From the NCBI GenBank assembly GCA_964627755.1, contig CAZVIH010000004.1, positions 53,409 through 117,408 of the forward strand: a stretch of DNA of 64,000 nt. Reading direction: 5' to 3'. Source of the DNA: B10-G9 sp964627755. GTDB lineage: Bacteria; Chloroflexota; Anaerolineae; Anaerolineales; UBA11858. Positions 47,915 to 57,354 of the stretch are shown here, in pieces. Every line of letters begins with the position of its first letter. The stretch's first letter is position 1. Under the pieces are notes generated by a model that saw only the letters and a list, made by a program, of their open reading frames with translations, did no database searches and was not told the DNA's origin. The translations under genes and the position numbers were made by a program.

Positions 47915-50470
47915 ATGCCGGTAACACGCTGGAGTGCAGAGTTAATAGAATTGCTGGAATGGGCCAGCCGCGAGGATCTCTCCCTGGACGATATCTTCCT
48001 GGGATCGGTGATACCCAATTTTGATGAAATTGATGAAAATGAGGAAGTCAACCAGGCGGAACTGATTGGCCGCATCCCCTCTGAACTGCCAATTCTTCCT
48101 TTAAGAGGACTGGTTGTATATCCTGAAACAGCAGTGCCTTTATCTATTGGTCAGCCCAGATCGATCCGCTTGGTGGATGATGTGCTCTCAGCTGATGACC
48201 GGCTGATTGGGCTGGTGACTTCAAAAGATCCTCAAAACGAACTGCCCGGTCCGGATGATCTATACCGGGTCGGGACGGTGGCGTCTATCCACCGCCTGTT
48301 TCGGGCTCCAGATGGAACAATCCGACTTTTGGTACAGGGGATTACCCGTTTTACTATTCAGGATTTTGTTCAGGTAGAACCTTATCTTAAAGCCAAAATC
48401 AAACTTTCTCCTGTTAAGGTTGAGCGTGATCTGGAAATTGATGCCTTAACCAGGCAGGCCAGGGATCAGTTTTCGGAGATCACAAACCTGGTTCCCCTGG
48501 TGCCTTCGGAACTTGTGGACGCTGTAATGACTCTGGATGACCCCCTCCAGGTGGCATATACTATTGCAAATTTCCAACGTCTGGAATTGACCGACGCTCA
48601 GGAACTTCTCGAGCTAGATTCGGTTTCAGAAAAACTACGTAAATTGGTCAACTTCCTAACCAGAGAACTGGAAATGCTCGAAATTGGCCAGCGGATCCAA
48701 AATCAGGCCCGCTCGGAGATCGAAAATGTTCAGAGGGAATATTTCCTAAGAGAACAAATGAAAGCCATCCGCACTGAATTAGGTGAGGATGAGGATCAGT
48801 CTGTAGAAATCGACGAATTCCGGCGTCAGATAGATGAAGCTGGAATGCCGGAAGAAGCAGATAAACAAGCCAAACGAGAACTGGACCGCATGACTCGCCT
48901 TCCATCCGCAGCGGCAGAGTATGGTGTTATCCGAACTTACCTGGACTGGATGGTCTCACTACCCTGGGCAGACATGACAGAGGATAATCTGGATATCTCC
49001 CGGGCCCGGCAGGTACTGGATGAAGACCATTATGGATTGGCAGATGTCAAAGAAAGGATCCTTGAATTCCTGGCAGTCCGTAAACTTCGCAAAGAAAGGG
49101 AAGCGGAGTTTAAAGAAGATAATTATATAGATAATATCCGGCAGATCCGGGAAGGCGTGATCCTCTGTTTTGTAGGTCCCCCGGGAGTTGGAAAAACATC
49201 TCTGGGTAGATCTATCGCCCGCTCTTTGGACCGGGAATTCATTCGCATTTCCCTGGGAGGAGTGCGAGACGAAGCCGAAATACGAGGCCACAGACGGACC
49301 TATATCGGAGCTATGCCAGGTAGGATCCTTCAGGCCCTACGCCGGGTTGGCAAGAATAACCCAGTGTTCATGCTTGATGAGATAGATAAACTGGGCCAGG
49401 ATTACCGGGGAGATCCAACTTCAGCTCTGTTGGAAGTCCTTGATCCGGAACAGAACAATGAGTTCAGGGATCATTATCTGGAGGTGGCTTATGATCTTTC
49501 GAAGGTGATGTTTATCACCACAGCGAATTTGCTGGAGCCTATTCCATCACCCCTGCGGGACAGGATGGAAATCATCAAATTGTCCGGATATACCGATAAG
49601 GAAAAGAAAGCCATAGCCAAAGGTTATTTGATCCCGAGACAAATCAGGGAAAACGGGTTGCGGCAAGAAGAGATATCCTTTACTGATCCGGCTCTGCAAT
49701 TGATCATCCGCTCCTATACAAGGGAATCCGGAGTTCGCAACCTGGAACGCGAGATCGGGACGCTCTGCAGAAAAGTAGTAACAAGTATCGCAGAGGGAAA
49801 AGTCACAGCTTTAAAGGTTGGAGTTAAAGAAATCGGTGAATTTCTTGGACGTCCCCGCTATTATGGGGATGAGGAATTGTCCAACCGCACATCGGTCCCC
49901 GGTGTGGCGACAGGATTGGCCTGGACATCTACCGGTGGAGAGATCTTATTCGTAGAAGCAACCTCCATGCGAGGGAAGAATAATTTCCAGCTAACCGGAT
50001 CGCTCGGAGAAGTGATGAAAGAATCTGCCCAGGCCGCATTATCTTACGTACGCTCCAAGGCCGATAAACTGGGATTGGACCTGGATTTTTATCAGGATCA
50101 TGATATTCACCTCCATGTCCCCGCCGGGGCTCAACCGAAGGATGGGCCTTCCGCTGGTGTGACTATGGCAACAGCCCTGGTTTCGTTGATCTCAGGCAGA
50201 CCGGTAAAAGGGAATGTCAGTATGACAGGCGAGATCACCTTACGGGGACAGGTCCTCCCTGTAGGTGGTATAAAAGAAAAAGTCCTGGCAGCATACCGGG
50301 CCGGTTCGACAACGGTCATCCTGCCCAAGAAGAACCAGGCAGACCTGGAAGAGGATATCCCCCAGGAAGTCAGGGATAAGATCAATTTTATCTTTGTTGA
50401 GAATATTGAAGAAGTACTGGAGGCTGCCCTGACCAATAAGAGCACCCCCAGGAAGAAAAAGGCTTCCTGA
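47915..50470 (+). CDS. lon: ATP-dependent protease Lon
   Basis: 851 residues from ATG at 47915 (an in-frame GTG lies 27 bases upstream). A ~65-residue acidic N-terminal extension (MPVTRWSAELIELLEWASRE) precedes the LON substrate domain, which begins ELPILPLRGLVVYPETAVPL. AAA+ module: GPPGVGKTSLGRSIA (Walker A), FMLDEIDKLG (Walker B), GHRRTYIGAMPGRI. Proteolytic domain: catalytic Ser in PKDGPSAGVTMATAL and Lys in GGIKEKVLAAYRAG. All catalytic residues present. The extension resembles a small helical regulatory piece and is unusual for bacterial Lon. Confidence 0.96.
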   Translation: MPVTRWSAELIELLEWASREDLSLDDIFLGSVIPNFDEIDENEEVNQAELIGRIPSELPILPLRGLVVYPETAVPLSIGQPRSIRLVDDVLSADDRLIGLVTSKDPQNELPGPDDLYRVGTVASIHRLFRAPDGTIRLLVQGITRFTIQDFVQVEPYLKAKIKLSPVKVERDLEIDALTRQARDQFSEITNLVPLVPSELVDAVMTLDDPLQVAYTIANFQRLELTDAQELLELDSVSEKLRKLVNFLTRELEMLEIGQRIQNQARSEIENVQREYFLREQMKAIRTELGEDEDQSVEIDEFRRQIDEAGMPEEADKQAKRELDRMTRLPSAAAEYGVIRTYLDWMVSLPWADMTEDNLDISRARQVLDEDHYGLADVKERILEFLAVRKLRKEREAEFKEDNYIDNIRQIREGVILCFVGPPGVGKTSLGRSIARSLDREFIRISLGGVRDEAEIRGHRRTYIGAMPGRILQALRRVGKNNPVFMLDEIDKLGQDYRGDPTSALLEVLDPEQNNEFRDHYLEVAYDLSKVMFITTANLLEPIPSPLRDRMEIIKLSGYTDKEKKAIAKGYLIPRQIRENGLRQEEISFTDPALQLIIRSYTRESGVRNLEREIGTLCRKVVTSIAEGKVTALKVGVKEIGEFLGRPRYYGDEELSNRTSVPGVATGLAWTSTGGEILFVEATSMRGKNNFQLTGSLGEVMKESAQAALSYVRSKADKLGLDLDFYQDHDIHLHVPAGAQPKDGPSAGVTMATALVSLISGRPVKGNVSMTGEITLRGQVLPVGGIKEKVLAAYRAGSTTVILPKKNQADLEEDIPQEVRDKINFIFVENIEEVLEAALTNKSTPRKKKAS

Positions 50471-50545
50471 ACGGGGTTATAATTAAAAGGTATATTGTAT
50501 TAAGTTGCGTTGAGGAACAACATATAGAAGACAGAATATTATTAC

Positions 50546-50602
50546 AACGGGAAATGGATTCCTTATTTGAGATTGATATGATTCCCATTCAATTTTCCCG
50601 TT
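50546..50602. other. Inverted repeat in the lon / PHP intergenic leader
   Basis: Nine-base perfect arms AACGGGAAA (50546-50554) and TTTCCCGTT (50594-50602), with extra pairing between ATTCC and GGAATC-like parts inside. The rest of the 263-base gap (50471-50733) is AT-rich and shows no gene or clear terminator T-run. Confidence 0.45.
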
Positions 50603-50733
50603 CATTTGAAATGTCTTTTGTTCCCCCCGTGATGATATAAATAATTTGAAAGCAGAGACATTAATTATTATGTCTTATTAGGTTGGGTATTCACTATACC
50701 CAGACCCTGCACTGCTTCAATAGAGAGGTAATA

Positions 50734-52485
50734 GTGAAAAATCAAAATAAAAATACCGGGTTAACCTGGTACACAATGGATTTACATTTACATACACCGG
50801 CCTCAGATGATTATCTACAGCCGGAAATTGGCTACCTGGATATCCTCCAGCAAGCCGCCAAAAAGGGTCTGGATATCATTGCATTTACGGACCATAATAC
50901 AGTTGCAGGTTACCGCAGAATGCAGGAAGAGATCGATCAGCTAAAATTGCTCCAACAGCTGAATCGACTTCTGCCTGAAGAGGAAACCCGCCTGTCTGAA
51001 TACCAGAAATTGCTGAAACGGATGTTGGTACTGCCCGGTTTTGAGTTTACAGCCACTTTTGGTTTTCATATTCTGGCTATCTTTCCGGAAGACAAACCGC
51101 TCCGGGATATCGAACATCTGCTGCTGGCATTGAACATCCCCTCTGATCAACTGGACGAGGGAAGTGTAACGGTAGGCGCGAGTGTGGATGTGTTAACTGC
51201 CTATAAATCCATCCATGAAGCGGGAGGTATGGCCATCGCTGCCCATGCAAATTCCAATAACGGTGTTGCCATGCGCCGGTTCCCTTTTGGAGGGCAAACG
51301 AAGATTGCCTATACCCAGGATCCGAACCTGATTGCCATGGAAGTAACAGACTTGGAGAAAAAAGGACGCCATACTACTGCGTTTTTCTTCAGCGGCAATA
51401 AACCGGAATATCCCCGACGTATGCACTGCATCCAGGGTTCTGATGCCCATCTGTTGAAAAAGATCTCAACCTTTCAGAACAAATTAGGTGTAGGAGAGCG
51501 AACTACAGATGTTCGGCTTCCAGAGAGAAGCTTCTCAGCGCTGAAAGAGCTCTTCGAAAGCGACAACTTCTCGCGGACCAGGCCCCATCAGCTCAGTTCT
51601 CAGCCTGCCTACGACTTCATTCGTGATGCTCGGGAGGAAGGGGCTAACTTTATGCAGGATTTCCACGAGAATATTACCGTCCGGGGCGGACACTTGTATA
51701 ACATCATCGCTGATGTTTGTGCCTTTGCCAACTCAAATGGCGGGACGTTGTACTTGGGATTATCTGCTGAGCCGGGGAAAGCTTTTGAGGGCATTCCCCG
51801 TCCCAATCAGGGCATTGAAAAACTTCAATCCGAAATTAGTAAACGCATCAGCCCAGAATTAGCCTGTAAATTCGAGGTCCAGGAAACTGAAGGCAAGAAG
51901 GTTATTCAGGTCATGATTCCCAAGGGTGATGATCCGCCTTATGCTGTAGATGATAATAAGATCTACCTGCGCACAGAAACTGAAACGGGCATGGCCGTCC
52001 GGGATGAGATTGTGGATATGGTGCTCCAGGGAAAGAAAAAACAACTGGGTGGAACCGTTGTGACACATGCTGAACCCAAACCGATCTTTAGTTCGAAAGA
52101 CGTAACGGATACACTAACCGACGATGAGGTTGAAGCGGACGGACAGGCTCCTCCCCGGACAGGGGTGGAAATTGTCTCAGTGGACAATCGCGGCGGTGAG
52201 AATTATTACACGGTCCGGGATCTCCGAAATGGCAGTATGGTGAAAAACGTTACCCTTAAATCCTCCCGCAAGTTATGGCATTATGCCATTTCTCAGTACT
52301 CAAAATTACCTGCCAATGTTGATAAAATGAATATTACCTGGCAGGGTGATCTGGGGCTGGTAACCCAGAAGAAAAGGGGTAACTATAACAGTTATGACCT
52401 GATCCAGCGCACCAGTGATGGATACCGCCACTATTATGGCGTTACCGATGATGGGATTCATGACTCCTGGGAAGGTTTGATCTAG
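50734..52485 (+). CDS. PHP phosphoesterase fused to AlbA_2 (Schlafen-type) domain
   Basis: 583 residues from GTG at 50734, which has GAGAGG directly upstream; the frame is open to 50683 without a ribosome site. The PHP domain (~15-290) has MDLHLHTPASDDY and IAFTDHNTVAG metal motifs, GMAIAAHANS, and QGSDAHLL as the final HxH-like ligand. From about 295 to 440 an AlbA_2 (divergent AAA_4/Schlafen) domain with RGGHLYNIIADVCAFANSNG, then GTLYLGL and YLRTETETGMA. The C-terminal ~150 residues may be an additional HTH/beta region. This combination resembles anti-phage or toxin-type regulators; function unknown. Confidence 0.85.
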   Translation: MKNQNKNTGLTWYTMDLHLHTPASDDYLQPEIGYLDILQQAAKKGLDIIAFTDHNTVAGYRRMQEEIDQLKLLQQLNRLLPEEETRLSEYQKLLKRMLVLPGFEFTATFGFHILAIFPEDKPLRDIEHLLLALNIPSDQLDEGSVTVGASVDVLTAYKSIHEAGGMAIAAHANSNNGVAMRRFPFGGQTKIAYTQDPNLIAMEVTDLEKKGRHTTAFFFSGNKPEYPRRMHCIQGSDAHLLKKISTFQNKLGVGERTTDVRLPERSFSALKELFESDNFSRTRPHQLSSQPAYDFIRDAREEGANFMQDFHENITVRGGHLYNIIADVCAFANSNGGTLYLGLSAEPGKAFEGIPRPNQGIEKLQSEISKRISPELACKFEVQETEGKKVIQVMIPKGDDPPYAVDDNKIYLRTETETGMAVRDEIVDMVLQGKKKQLGGTVVTHAEPKPIFSSKDVTDTLTDDEVEADGQAPPRTGVEIVSVDNRGGENYYTVRDLRNGSMVKNVTLKSSRKLWHYAISQYSKLPANVDKMNITWQGDLGLVTQKKRGNYNSYDLIQRTSDGYRHYYGVTDDGIHDSWEGLI

Positions 52486-52495
52486 GGATTGATCT

Positions 52496-53008
52496 ATGAG
52501 TATAACTTTTGCTATCCTGACAGTATCTGATCGCTCCGCTGCCGGAATCCGGGAAGATCTCTCGGGTCCCGCGCTTGGTGAAGCTGTAAAGAGAGCAGGT
52601 TGGGTTGTTAATGCGACAGCAATCATTCCTGATGAAATCCAGCTGATTGTGGATCAATTGAAAACATGGGCTGATTCAGATGAAATTCAGATCATACTCA
52701 CAACAGGTGGAACTGGATTTTCCCCCCGGGATATTACACCAGAAGCCACAGAAACGGTGATCGATCGTCAAACCCCGGGTTTGGCAGAAGCGATGCGGGC
52801 TGGTAGTTTGAAGATCACCCCCCATGCAATGTTGTCAAGGGCTGCGGCAGGGATCAGGGGGAATACCTTGATCATTAACCTTCCCGGAAGCCCCAAGGGC
52901 GCCCTTGAAAATTTCCGGATCATCGCTCCCGTTTTACCCCATGCAGTACAACTACTGGAAAATGACAACCGGGCTGAGGCGAATCATCAACCCGGTCGGG
53001 CAGTTTAG
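52496..53008 (+). CDS. MogA/MoaB molybdenum cofactor biosynthesis protein
   Basis: 170 residues of the MPT adenylyltransferase fold. ILTVSDRSAAGIREDLSGPAL starts the family, followed by IILTTGGTGFSPRDITPEAT (nucleotide loop) and GNTLIINLPGSPKGALENF (C-terminal). Catalyses adenylation of molybdopterin (MogA) or a related step (MoaB). No other moa genes are in the window. AGGGAT before the ATG; it follows the PHP gene by 10 bases, so is probably co-transcribed with it. Confidence 0.92.
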   Translation: MSITFAILTVSDRSAAGIREDLSGPALGEAVKRAGWVVNATAIIPDEIQLIVDQLKTWADSDEIQIILTTGGTGFSPRDITPEATETVIDRQTPGLAEAMRAGSLKITPHAMLSRAAAGIRGNTLIINLPGSPKGALENFRIIAPVLPHAVQLLENDNRAEANHQPGRAV

Positions 53009-53047
53009 CGTTTTTTATGTTATGAAATCCAGATGAGGAGAAAGAAG

Positions 53048-54406
53048 ATGAAGAGAGCTTTAGGGGCCGTTTTGATTTTAATCATCATTGGAGTACTCTT
53101 TTCCGCCTGTGGCAGCAACCCTGAACCCATTCCTTCTGAGACTCAGGAAAAGCCCAATACAATGGCAACGATCAATGCATTGAGCGCCCAGACTACTATT
53201 GTTTACCACACGCCTGTAGGTGGGGTAGTGGTAGAAGGGCCTGATGATTATGTCGGGATCATTAAACAAGCCTGGAATATTGTCAATACAGAGTATGTTC
53301 GGGATAATTTCAACGGGGCGGATTGGCCGGCAATTTACGATGAGTATGTCGCGCTGGCTGAAGATGTGACCTCCTCTGAGGAGTTGTGGGATTTGCTGGG
53401 AGAAATGATTGGAGAGCTGAATGATTCTCACAGCCGATTTGTACCTCCAGACCGGATGACTGCAGAATTCGGGGTTGAGACCTCTGCTGCTGCTGAAGGC
53501 CGAGCAGCCTCTGGAATTGTGATCTGGCCTGGTCCTTCCCGGGAAGATGAATACCTCACTGTCTGGGAAGTCTGCGCCCAAAGCGCTGCCGCACAAGCGG
53601 GTATCACCCGGGGAGATATCATCACCGCTATAGATGGCATTCCGGTAGTTAAAGATGGCGATGATTTTAAACAAGAAGATCTATTTGCTGCCATCTTTGG
53701 GAACGGGGGGGCTCAGGTCACACTTACGATCTGGCAGGGACCGAATCAGGAACCTGTGGATATCACCCTGATCCTGGATGGGGTGGGGGGGTGTCCCTAT
53801 CGTTATCACGAAGTGGTTTTGGAAGATCCCCGCATTGGGTATATTCGGGTTCCTGATTTTGATGGTGATTCGGACTTTGCTATTCTTGAAAGCATTAAAG
53901 CTATGGAAGAGGAACAACCCCTGGATGGTTTGATAGTGGATGTACGCCATAACCCGGGAGGTAACTCTGATGATTCTGTGGCAATCTTTACTGAAGGCAT
54001 CGTTGGTACTGACGGTAAACTTCGCGAGGGAGAACAGCGAACGATCTTCCGCATCCGCGGCCCCGTGCTCTGGAATAAAACCACACCAGTAGTTGTATTA
54101 ACCGATGGATCCAGCCACAGCGCGGCGGATTTTTTCCCAGCAGCGATGAAGGAACTGGGCCGGGCAACCATTGTGGGCATGAATTCAGCCGGCAATACAG
54201 AAGGAATTACCAGCTGGCTGTTAGCAGACGGCACACTGATCCGCCTGGCCGTAGTGACTATGGCCCTGAACGACGGTACGGTGCTTGAAGGGATCGGTGT
54301 TACCCCGGATGTGATCGCTCCCCTGGGAACCTGGGGTTTGAAAGCAGAACCTTATGACCTGCAGATCCAGGCCGGGATCGATACCCTGCTGGAAATAATC
54401 CAGTAA
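53048..54406 (+). CDS. Lipoprotein S41-family protease
   Basis: 452 residues from ATG at 53048, which has GAGGAG seven bases upstream; a second ATG at 53033 lies before the ribosome site. Lipoprotein signal ALGAVLILIIIGVLFSAC. PDZ-like part around 160-240 (AAQAGITRGDIITAIDG) and S41 core: GYIRVPDFDGDSDFAIL, GLIVDVRHNPGGNSDDSV, then catalytic Ser in TDGSSHSAADFFPAAM. The TSP_N-type tricorn-like middle (DSHSRFVP) is present. A lysine corresponding to CtpA's is less obvious in GMNSAGNTEG, so the active site may differ. Outer face of the membrane. Confidence 0.88.
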   Translation: MKRALGAVLILIIIGVLFSACGSNPEPIPSETQEKPNTMATINALSAQTTIVYHTPVGGVVVEGPDDYVGIIKQAWNIVNTEYVRDNFNGADWPAIYDEYVALAEDVTSSEELWDLLGEMIGELNDSHSRFVPPDRMTAEFGVETSAAAEGRAASGIVIWPGPSREDEYLTVWEVCAQSAAAQAGITRGDIITAIDGIPVVKDGDDFKQEDLFAAIFGNGGAQVTLTIWQGPNQEPVDITLILDGVGGCPYRYHEVVLEDPRIGYIRVPDFDGDSDFAILESIKAMEEEQPLDGLIVDVRHNPGGNSDDSVAIFTEGIVGTDGKLREGEQRTIFRIRGPVLWNKTTPVVVLTDGSSHSAADFFPAAMKELGRATIVGMNSAGNTEGITSWLLADGTLIRLAVVTMALNDGTVLEGIGVTPDVIAPLGTWGLKAEPYDLQIQAGIDTLLEIIQ

Positions 54407-54429
54407 TCCGGATATTTTCCTTTAATTTC

Positions 54430-54580
54430 TTCGGAAGTCTTTAGGTGGTCCATTTGCGAAGACGATCACCTGGAAGACTTCCGAAGTTTTGTTTCGATTC
54501 TGTCCGTTTAAAAGAAATCGGAAGTCACCTGAGGGGCAGCAGATTGCTGACTATTTCCTGGAAGACTTCCGATTTTTGCT
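54430..54580. terminator. Double hairpin, bidirectional terminator
   Basis: Two related hairpins. First: TTCGGAAGTCTTTAGGTG (from 54430) pairs with CACCTGGAAGACTTCCGAA (to 54485), with GTTTTGTTTC after it. Second: ATCGGAAGTC (54518-54525 region) pairs with GACTTCCGAT (54564-54572), with TTTTTGC after it. Lies between convergent genes. The right arms share CCTGGAAGACTTCCGA. Confidence 0.8.
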
Positions 54581-54588
54581 TGAGTATT

Positions 54589-55749
54589 TTAAATCCTGAC
54601 CGGTCCATCCTCAAATACTTTACGGGCGATCACCAGGCGCTGGATTTCGCTTGTTCCCTCACCAATGGTCATCAGCCGGGCGGCTTTATACATAGCCTCC
54701 ACAGGATATTCACGACTGTATCCGTACGATCCATGGATCTGGATTGCGCTGTAAGAAACTCTTTCAGCCATTTCAGTGGCAAATAATTTAGCTACTGCGC
54801 CGGCCTGTGTAAAGGGTTTGCCCTGATCTTTTAACCAGGCGGCATAATAAACCATCAACCGGGCGGCGTGAATTTCTGCTGCTGCGTCAGCAACCAACCA
54901 TTGAATGGCCTGGTGTTCCTTCAACTTTTTCCCGAAAGATTGCCGTTCCTTGGCATAGCGCACACCTTCCTCAAGGGCGGCCTGGGCGATACCTACGGAC
55001 AGGGCTCCAACGCTGATCCGGCCTCCATCGAGGATCTCTAATGTCTGCTGTAAACCCTCACCTTCAAAACCGAGGGTGTTTTTCAAAGGAACACGAACAT
55101 TTTCATACCGGACTTCATGGCTGTGGGTTCCGCCGGCCCCCATTTTCTTCTCTGGCGGAGCAACGGTCAAACCTGCTGTTTGAGTGGGAACCAGGATCAA
55201 GTTCATCCCCCGGGATCCTTTTTCCGGATCTGTAACTGTCAGGGTGACAATAAAATCTGCATCTCCAGCGTTGGTGATCCAGGCCTTGGAGCCCTGGATG
55301 ATCCACTCACTACCATCTTTAATTGCCTTGGTTTTGACATTTCTCAAATCTGAACCTGCCTGGGGTTCAGTTAAAGCAAGGGAGGTCAAATTTCCTTTTC
55401 CGGTTGCCACATCAGGGAGGAATTCCTTTTTTTGATCTTCTGAGCCAAAAAGAACCACAGCTGCGCAGCCCAATTCGTTATGGGCTTCGATGGTCAAAGC
55501 AGTACCCCCATCTCCCCAGGCGATTTCTTCAATCGCGATGGCGGCGCTGATAGCGTCTAATTCGGAACCGCCGTACTTCTCAGGAACACTCATGCCCAAT
55601 AATCCCAGAGGCCCCATTTTTTTTATCACTGACGGGGGAATTTCTTCTTTTTCGTTAATTTCCTGGGCAAGCGGTTTTATCTCTTTGGCAACAAAATCAT
55701 GAACTGCTTTCCGCCATAATCTTTGTTCCTCTGATAATTGAAAATCCAT
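54589..55749 (-). CDS. Acyl-CoA dehydrogenase
   Basis: 386 residues from ATG at 55747-55749 (MDFQLSEEQRLWRKAVHDF), preceded by AAGGAG; the frame is open 33 codons further but those lack family similarity. N-terminal helical domain, beta-domain with LTEPQAGSDLRNVKTKA, GTHSHEVRYENVRVP, and C-terminal FAD-binding helical domain with IQIHGSYGYSREYPVEAMYKAARLM and GEGTSEIQRLVIAR. The catalytic glutamate is in GEGTSE. Oxidises short/medium acyl-CoA to enoyl-CoA with ETF; chain length unknown. Divergent from an SDR. Confidence 0.95.
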   Translation of the reverse strand: MDFQLSEEQRLWRKAVHDFVAKEIKPLAQEINEKEEIPPSVIKKMGPLGLLGMSVPEKYGGSELDAISAAIAIEEIAWGDGGTALTIEAHNELGCAAVVLFGSEDQKKEFLPDVATGKGNLTSLALTEPQAGSDLRNVKTKAIKDGSEWIIQGSKAWITNAGDADFIVTLTVTDPEKGSRGMNLILVPTQTAGLTVAPPEKKMGAGGTHSHEVRYENVRVPLKNTLGFEGEGLQQTLEILDGGRISVGALSVGIAQAALEEGVRYAKERQSFGKKLKEHQAIQWLVADAAAEIHAARLMVYYAAWLKDQGKPFTQAGAVAKLFATEMAERVSYSAIQIHGSYGYSREYPVEAMYKAARLMTIGEGTSEIQRLVIARKVFEDGPVRI

Positions 55750-55922
55750 TTTCCACTCCTTTGCAGGTGAGATTGAAGAATGGTGAGTGTCCTCCGATTT
55801 CCCCTGGAGGTGACATTGGTCGTATCTACATTCTATACGGAAGTCCATCTAGAATCAAATTAATCCCGACTCAGACCAAGAACGGTCTCTGGTAGAATCA
55901 ATCAATAAAAAGGCGATTAATC

Positions 55923-56762
55923 ATGGTAAATACATCTGGCGAAGAAAATCCTGTTGTAATCATCACTGGCGCGTCTTCAGGTATTGGGGAAAAAACAGCA
56001 TTATCTCTTGCTGAAAAAGGGTATCGGGTGGTGATAACAGCCAGACGGCTGGACCGCCTGGAAGAAGTTGCGAAGCAGATCCGGATAAAGGGGGGGGTAG
56101 TCCTCCCTGTCCAATTGGATCTAGCTCGTCTCGACCAGATCCGGGCTCTTGTGGAAAGGACCAAACAGATATTCGGGCAGATTGATGTCCTGGTGAATAA
56201 TGCGGGCTCAGCTCGCCATTTATGGCTGGATGAACAATCCCTGGAGGAAGATATCCAGAATCAACTGCAAATAAATTTGATCGGCATGATCCAACTGACC
56301 CGACTTGTCATTCCAGAGATGGTTGCTGCCGGTTCTGGTCAAATTATCCATATTTCTTCGGTTGCGTCCTGGGTGGGTGTTCCAACATATTCTATATATA
56401 ATGCAAGCAAATTCGGCTCCCGGGGTTTTATGACCAGCTTAAGGCGAGAACTCAGAGGGACTGGTGTAATAATTTCGGAAATTTTCCCGGGAGCTGTAGA
56501 TACAAAATTTGGGCAGGACCCAGATGTAAGCTGGAAAACTACAACAGTCACACCAAAGTTTGCTCTATTATCTGCCCAGTCCGTTGCGGATCAGATCCTG
56601 GAGATGATAAAGAGGAAAAAAACCAGATCCGTAATCCCCGGTTTTATGTGGCTTGCGATTTGGACAGATGCCCATTTCCCCTGGCTTATCAGCTGGTTAT
56701 TGTCGAAATATTTTTATATCTTGAATGGGGAGAGATATACCTGGCGTCAGAGAAAGGAATAA
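55923..56762 (+). CDS. Short-chain dehydrogenase/reductase (SDR)
   Basis: 279 residues. Classical SDR: TGASSGIGEKTALSLAEKG (NAD(P) loop), DVLVNNAGSARHL (NNAG), HISSVASW and YSIYNASKFGSRGFM with the Ser/Tyr/Lys triad. Arginines after the nucleotide loop (TARRLDRL) favour NADPH. A C-terminal hydrophobic segment (PGFMWLAIWTDAHFPWLISW) may bind the membrane or lipid substrates. Divergent from acyl-CoA dehydrogenase with 173 bases between; TAGAAT may be its -10. Confidence 0.92.
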   Translation: MVNTSGEENPVVIITGASSGIGEKTALSLAEKGYRVVITARRLDRLEEVAKQIRIKGGVVLPVQLDLARLDQIRALVERTKQIFGQIDVLVNNAGSARHLWLDEQSLEEDIQNQLQINLIGMIQLTRLVIPEMVAAGSGQIIHISSVASWVGVPTYSIYNASKFGSRGFMTSLRRELRGTGVIISEIFPGAVDTKFGQDPDVSWKTTTVTPKFALLSAQSVADQILEMIKRKKTRSVIPGFMWLAIWTDAHFPWLISWLLSKYFYILNGERYTWRQRKE

Positions 56763-56792
56763 AAAAACAGCCTGTAAAGGCTGTTTTTTTTG
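56761..56792. terminator. Bidirectional intrinsic terminator
   Basis: AAAAAAACAGCCT (56761-56773), loop GTAA, AGGCTGTTTTTTTT (56778-56791). A and T tracts on both sides fit the convergent SDR and coiled-coil genes. Confidence 0.93.
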
Positions 56793-56805
56793 GTCCTGAA
56801 AAACC

Positions 56806-57303
56806 TTATTTTTTTGGCATTTCTTTTGATTCTTCTTCTGTCAGATCAAACTTGTTTTTTCCATCTTCTTCCAGAATGTAGATCCCATTCCGGACTTGGT
56901 TCAGAACTCGCTCGAGTGCGATTTCCAGGTTTGTTAAAGTCTCTGCCACATATTCGTCTGCTTCCGTCTGGGCTTTTTTTGCCTTTATTTCAGCATCAGA
57001 TTCGATCTGTTGGGCTTTTTTCCGAGATTCCTGCACGATGCTATCACGATCGGCCAGCTTGTCACTTTTTTCTTTAGCAATTTTTAATGTCCGATCCGCC
57101 TCTTCTTTGGCTTGGGCGATCATCCTGTCCTTGGTGGCTATTACCTGTTGGGACTTCTTTACCTCTTCTGGAATGGCAACACGCATCTGGTCGATTATGT
57201 CCAGCATGCGGTCTTCATCAACAATTACATTATGTGTAAAAGGAATGGAACGGCTGTGGTTTATCAATTCTTCCAATCGATCCACAAGGTGTAAAATGTC
57301 CAT
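56806..57303 (-). CDS. Coiled-coil protein (ATP synthase b / DivIVA-like)
   Basis: 165 residues. N-terminal part (MDILHLVDRLEELINHSRSIPF, DRMLDIIDQMRVAIPEEV) is globular-helical, then a continuous heptad coiled coil of about 90 residues rich in Lys, Glu, Gln and Ala (DRMIAQAKEEADRTLKIAKEK). It ends in an acidic tail. Known from Anaerolineae-like genomes only as a conserved hypothetical; the coiled coil suggests a scaffolding part. GGAGGAGTAAAA before the ATG. Last gene of the asp23-coaD operon, 51 bases after coaD. Confidence 0.82.
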   Translation of the reverse strand: MDILHLVDRLEELINHSRSIPFTHNVIVDEDRMLDIIDQMRVAIPEEVKKSQQVIATKDRMIAQAKEEADRTLKIAKEKSDKLADRDSIVQESRKKAQQIESDAEIKAKKAQTEADEYVAETLTNLEIALERVLNQVRNGIYILEEDGKNKFDLTEEESKEMPKK

Positions 57304-57354
57304 TTTTACTCCTCCAAAAGAGTATCCTTTTAGTATAACATGAAAAGGATTTCG

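Noticed and set aside
47755..48075. Minus-strand 106-codon frame before lon
   Set aside because: Antisense to the lon start and rich in serine; no ribosome site or motif.
55750..55848. 33-codon upstream extension of acyl-CoA dehydrogenase
   Set aside because: AAGGAG lies right before the internal ATG, and the family begins with MDFQLSEEQ.
55858..55922. AGACC-AAGAAC-GGTCT inverted repeat as TetR operator between acyl-CoA dehydrogenase and SDR
   Set aside because: Arms are only five bases and the position relative to the promoter is unclear.
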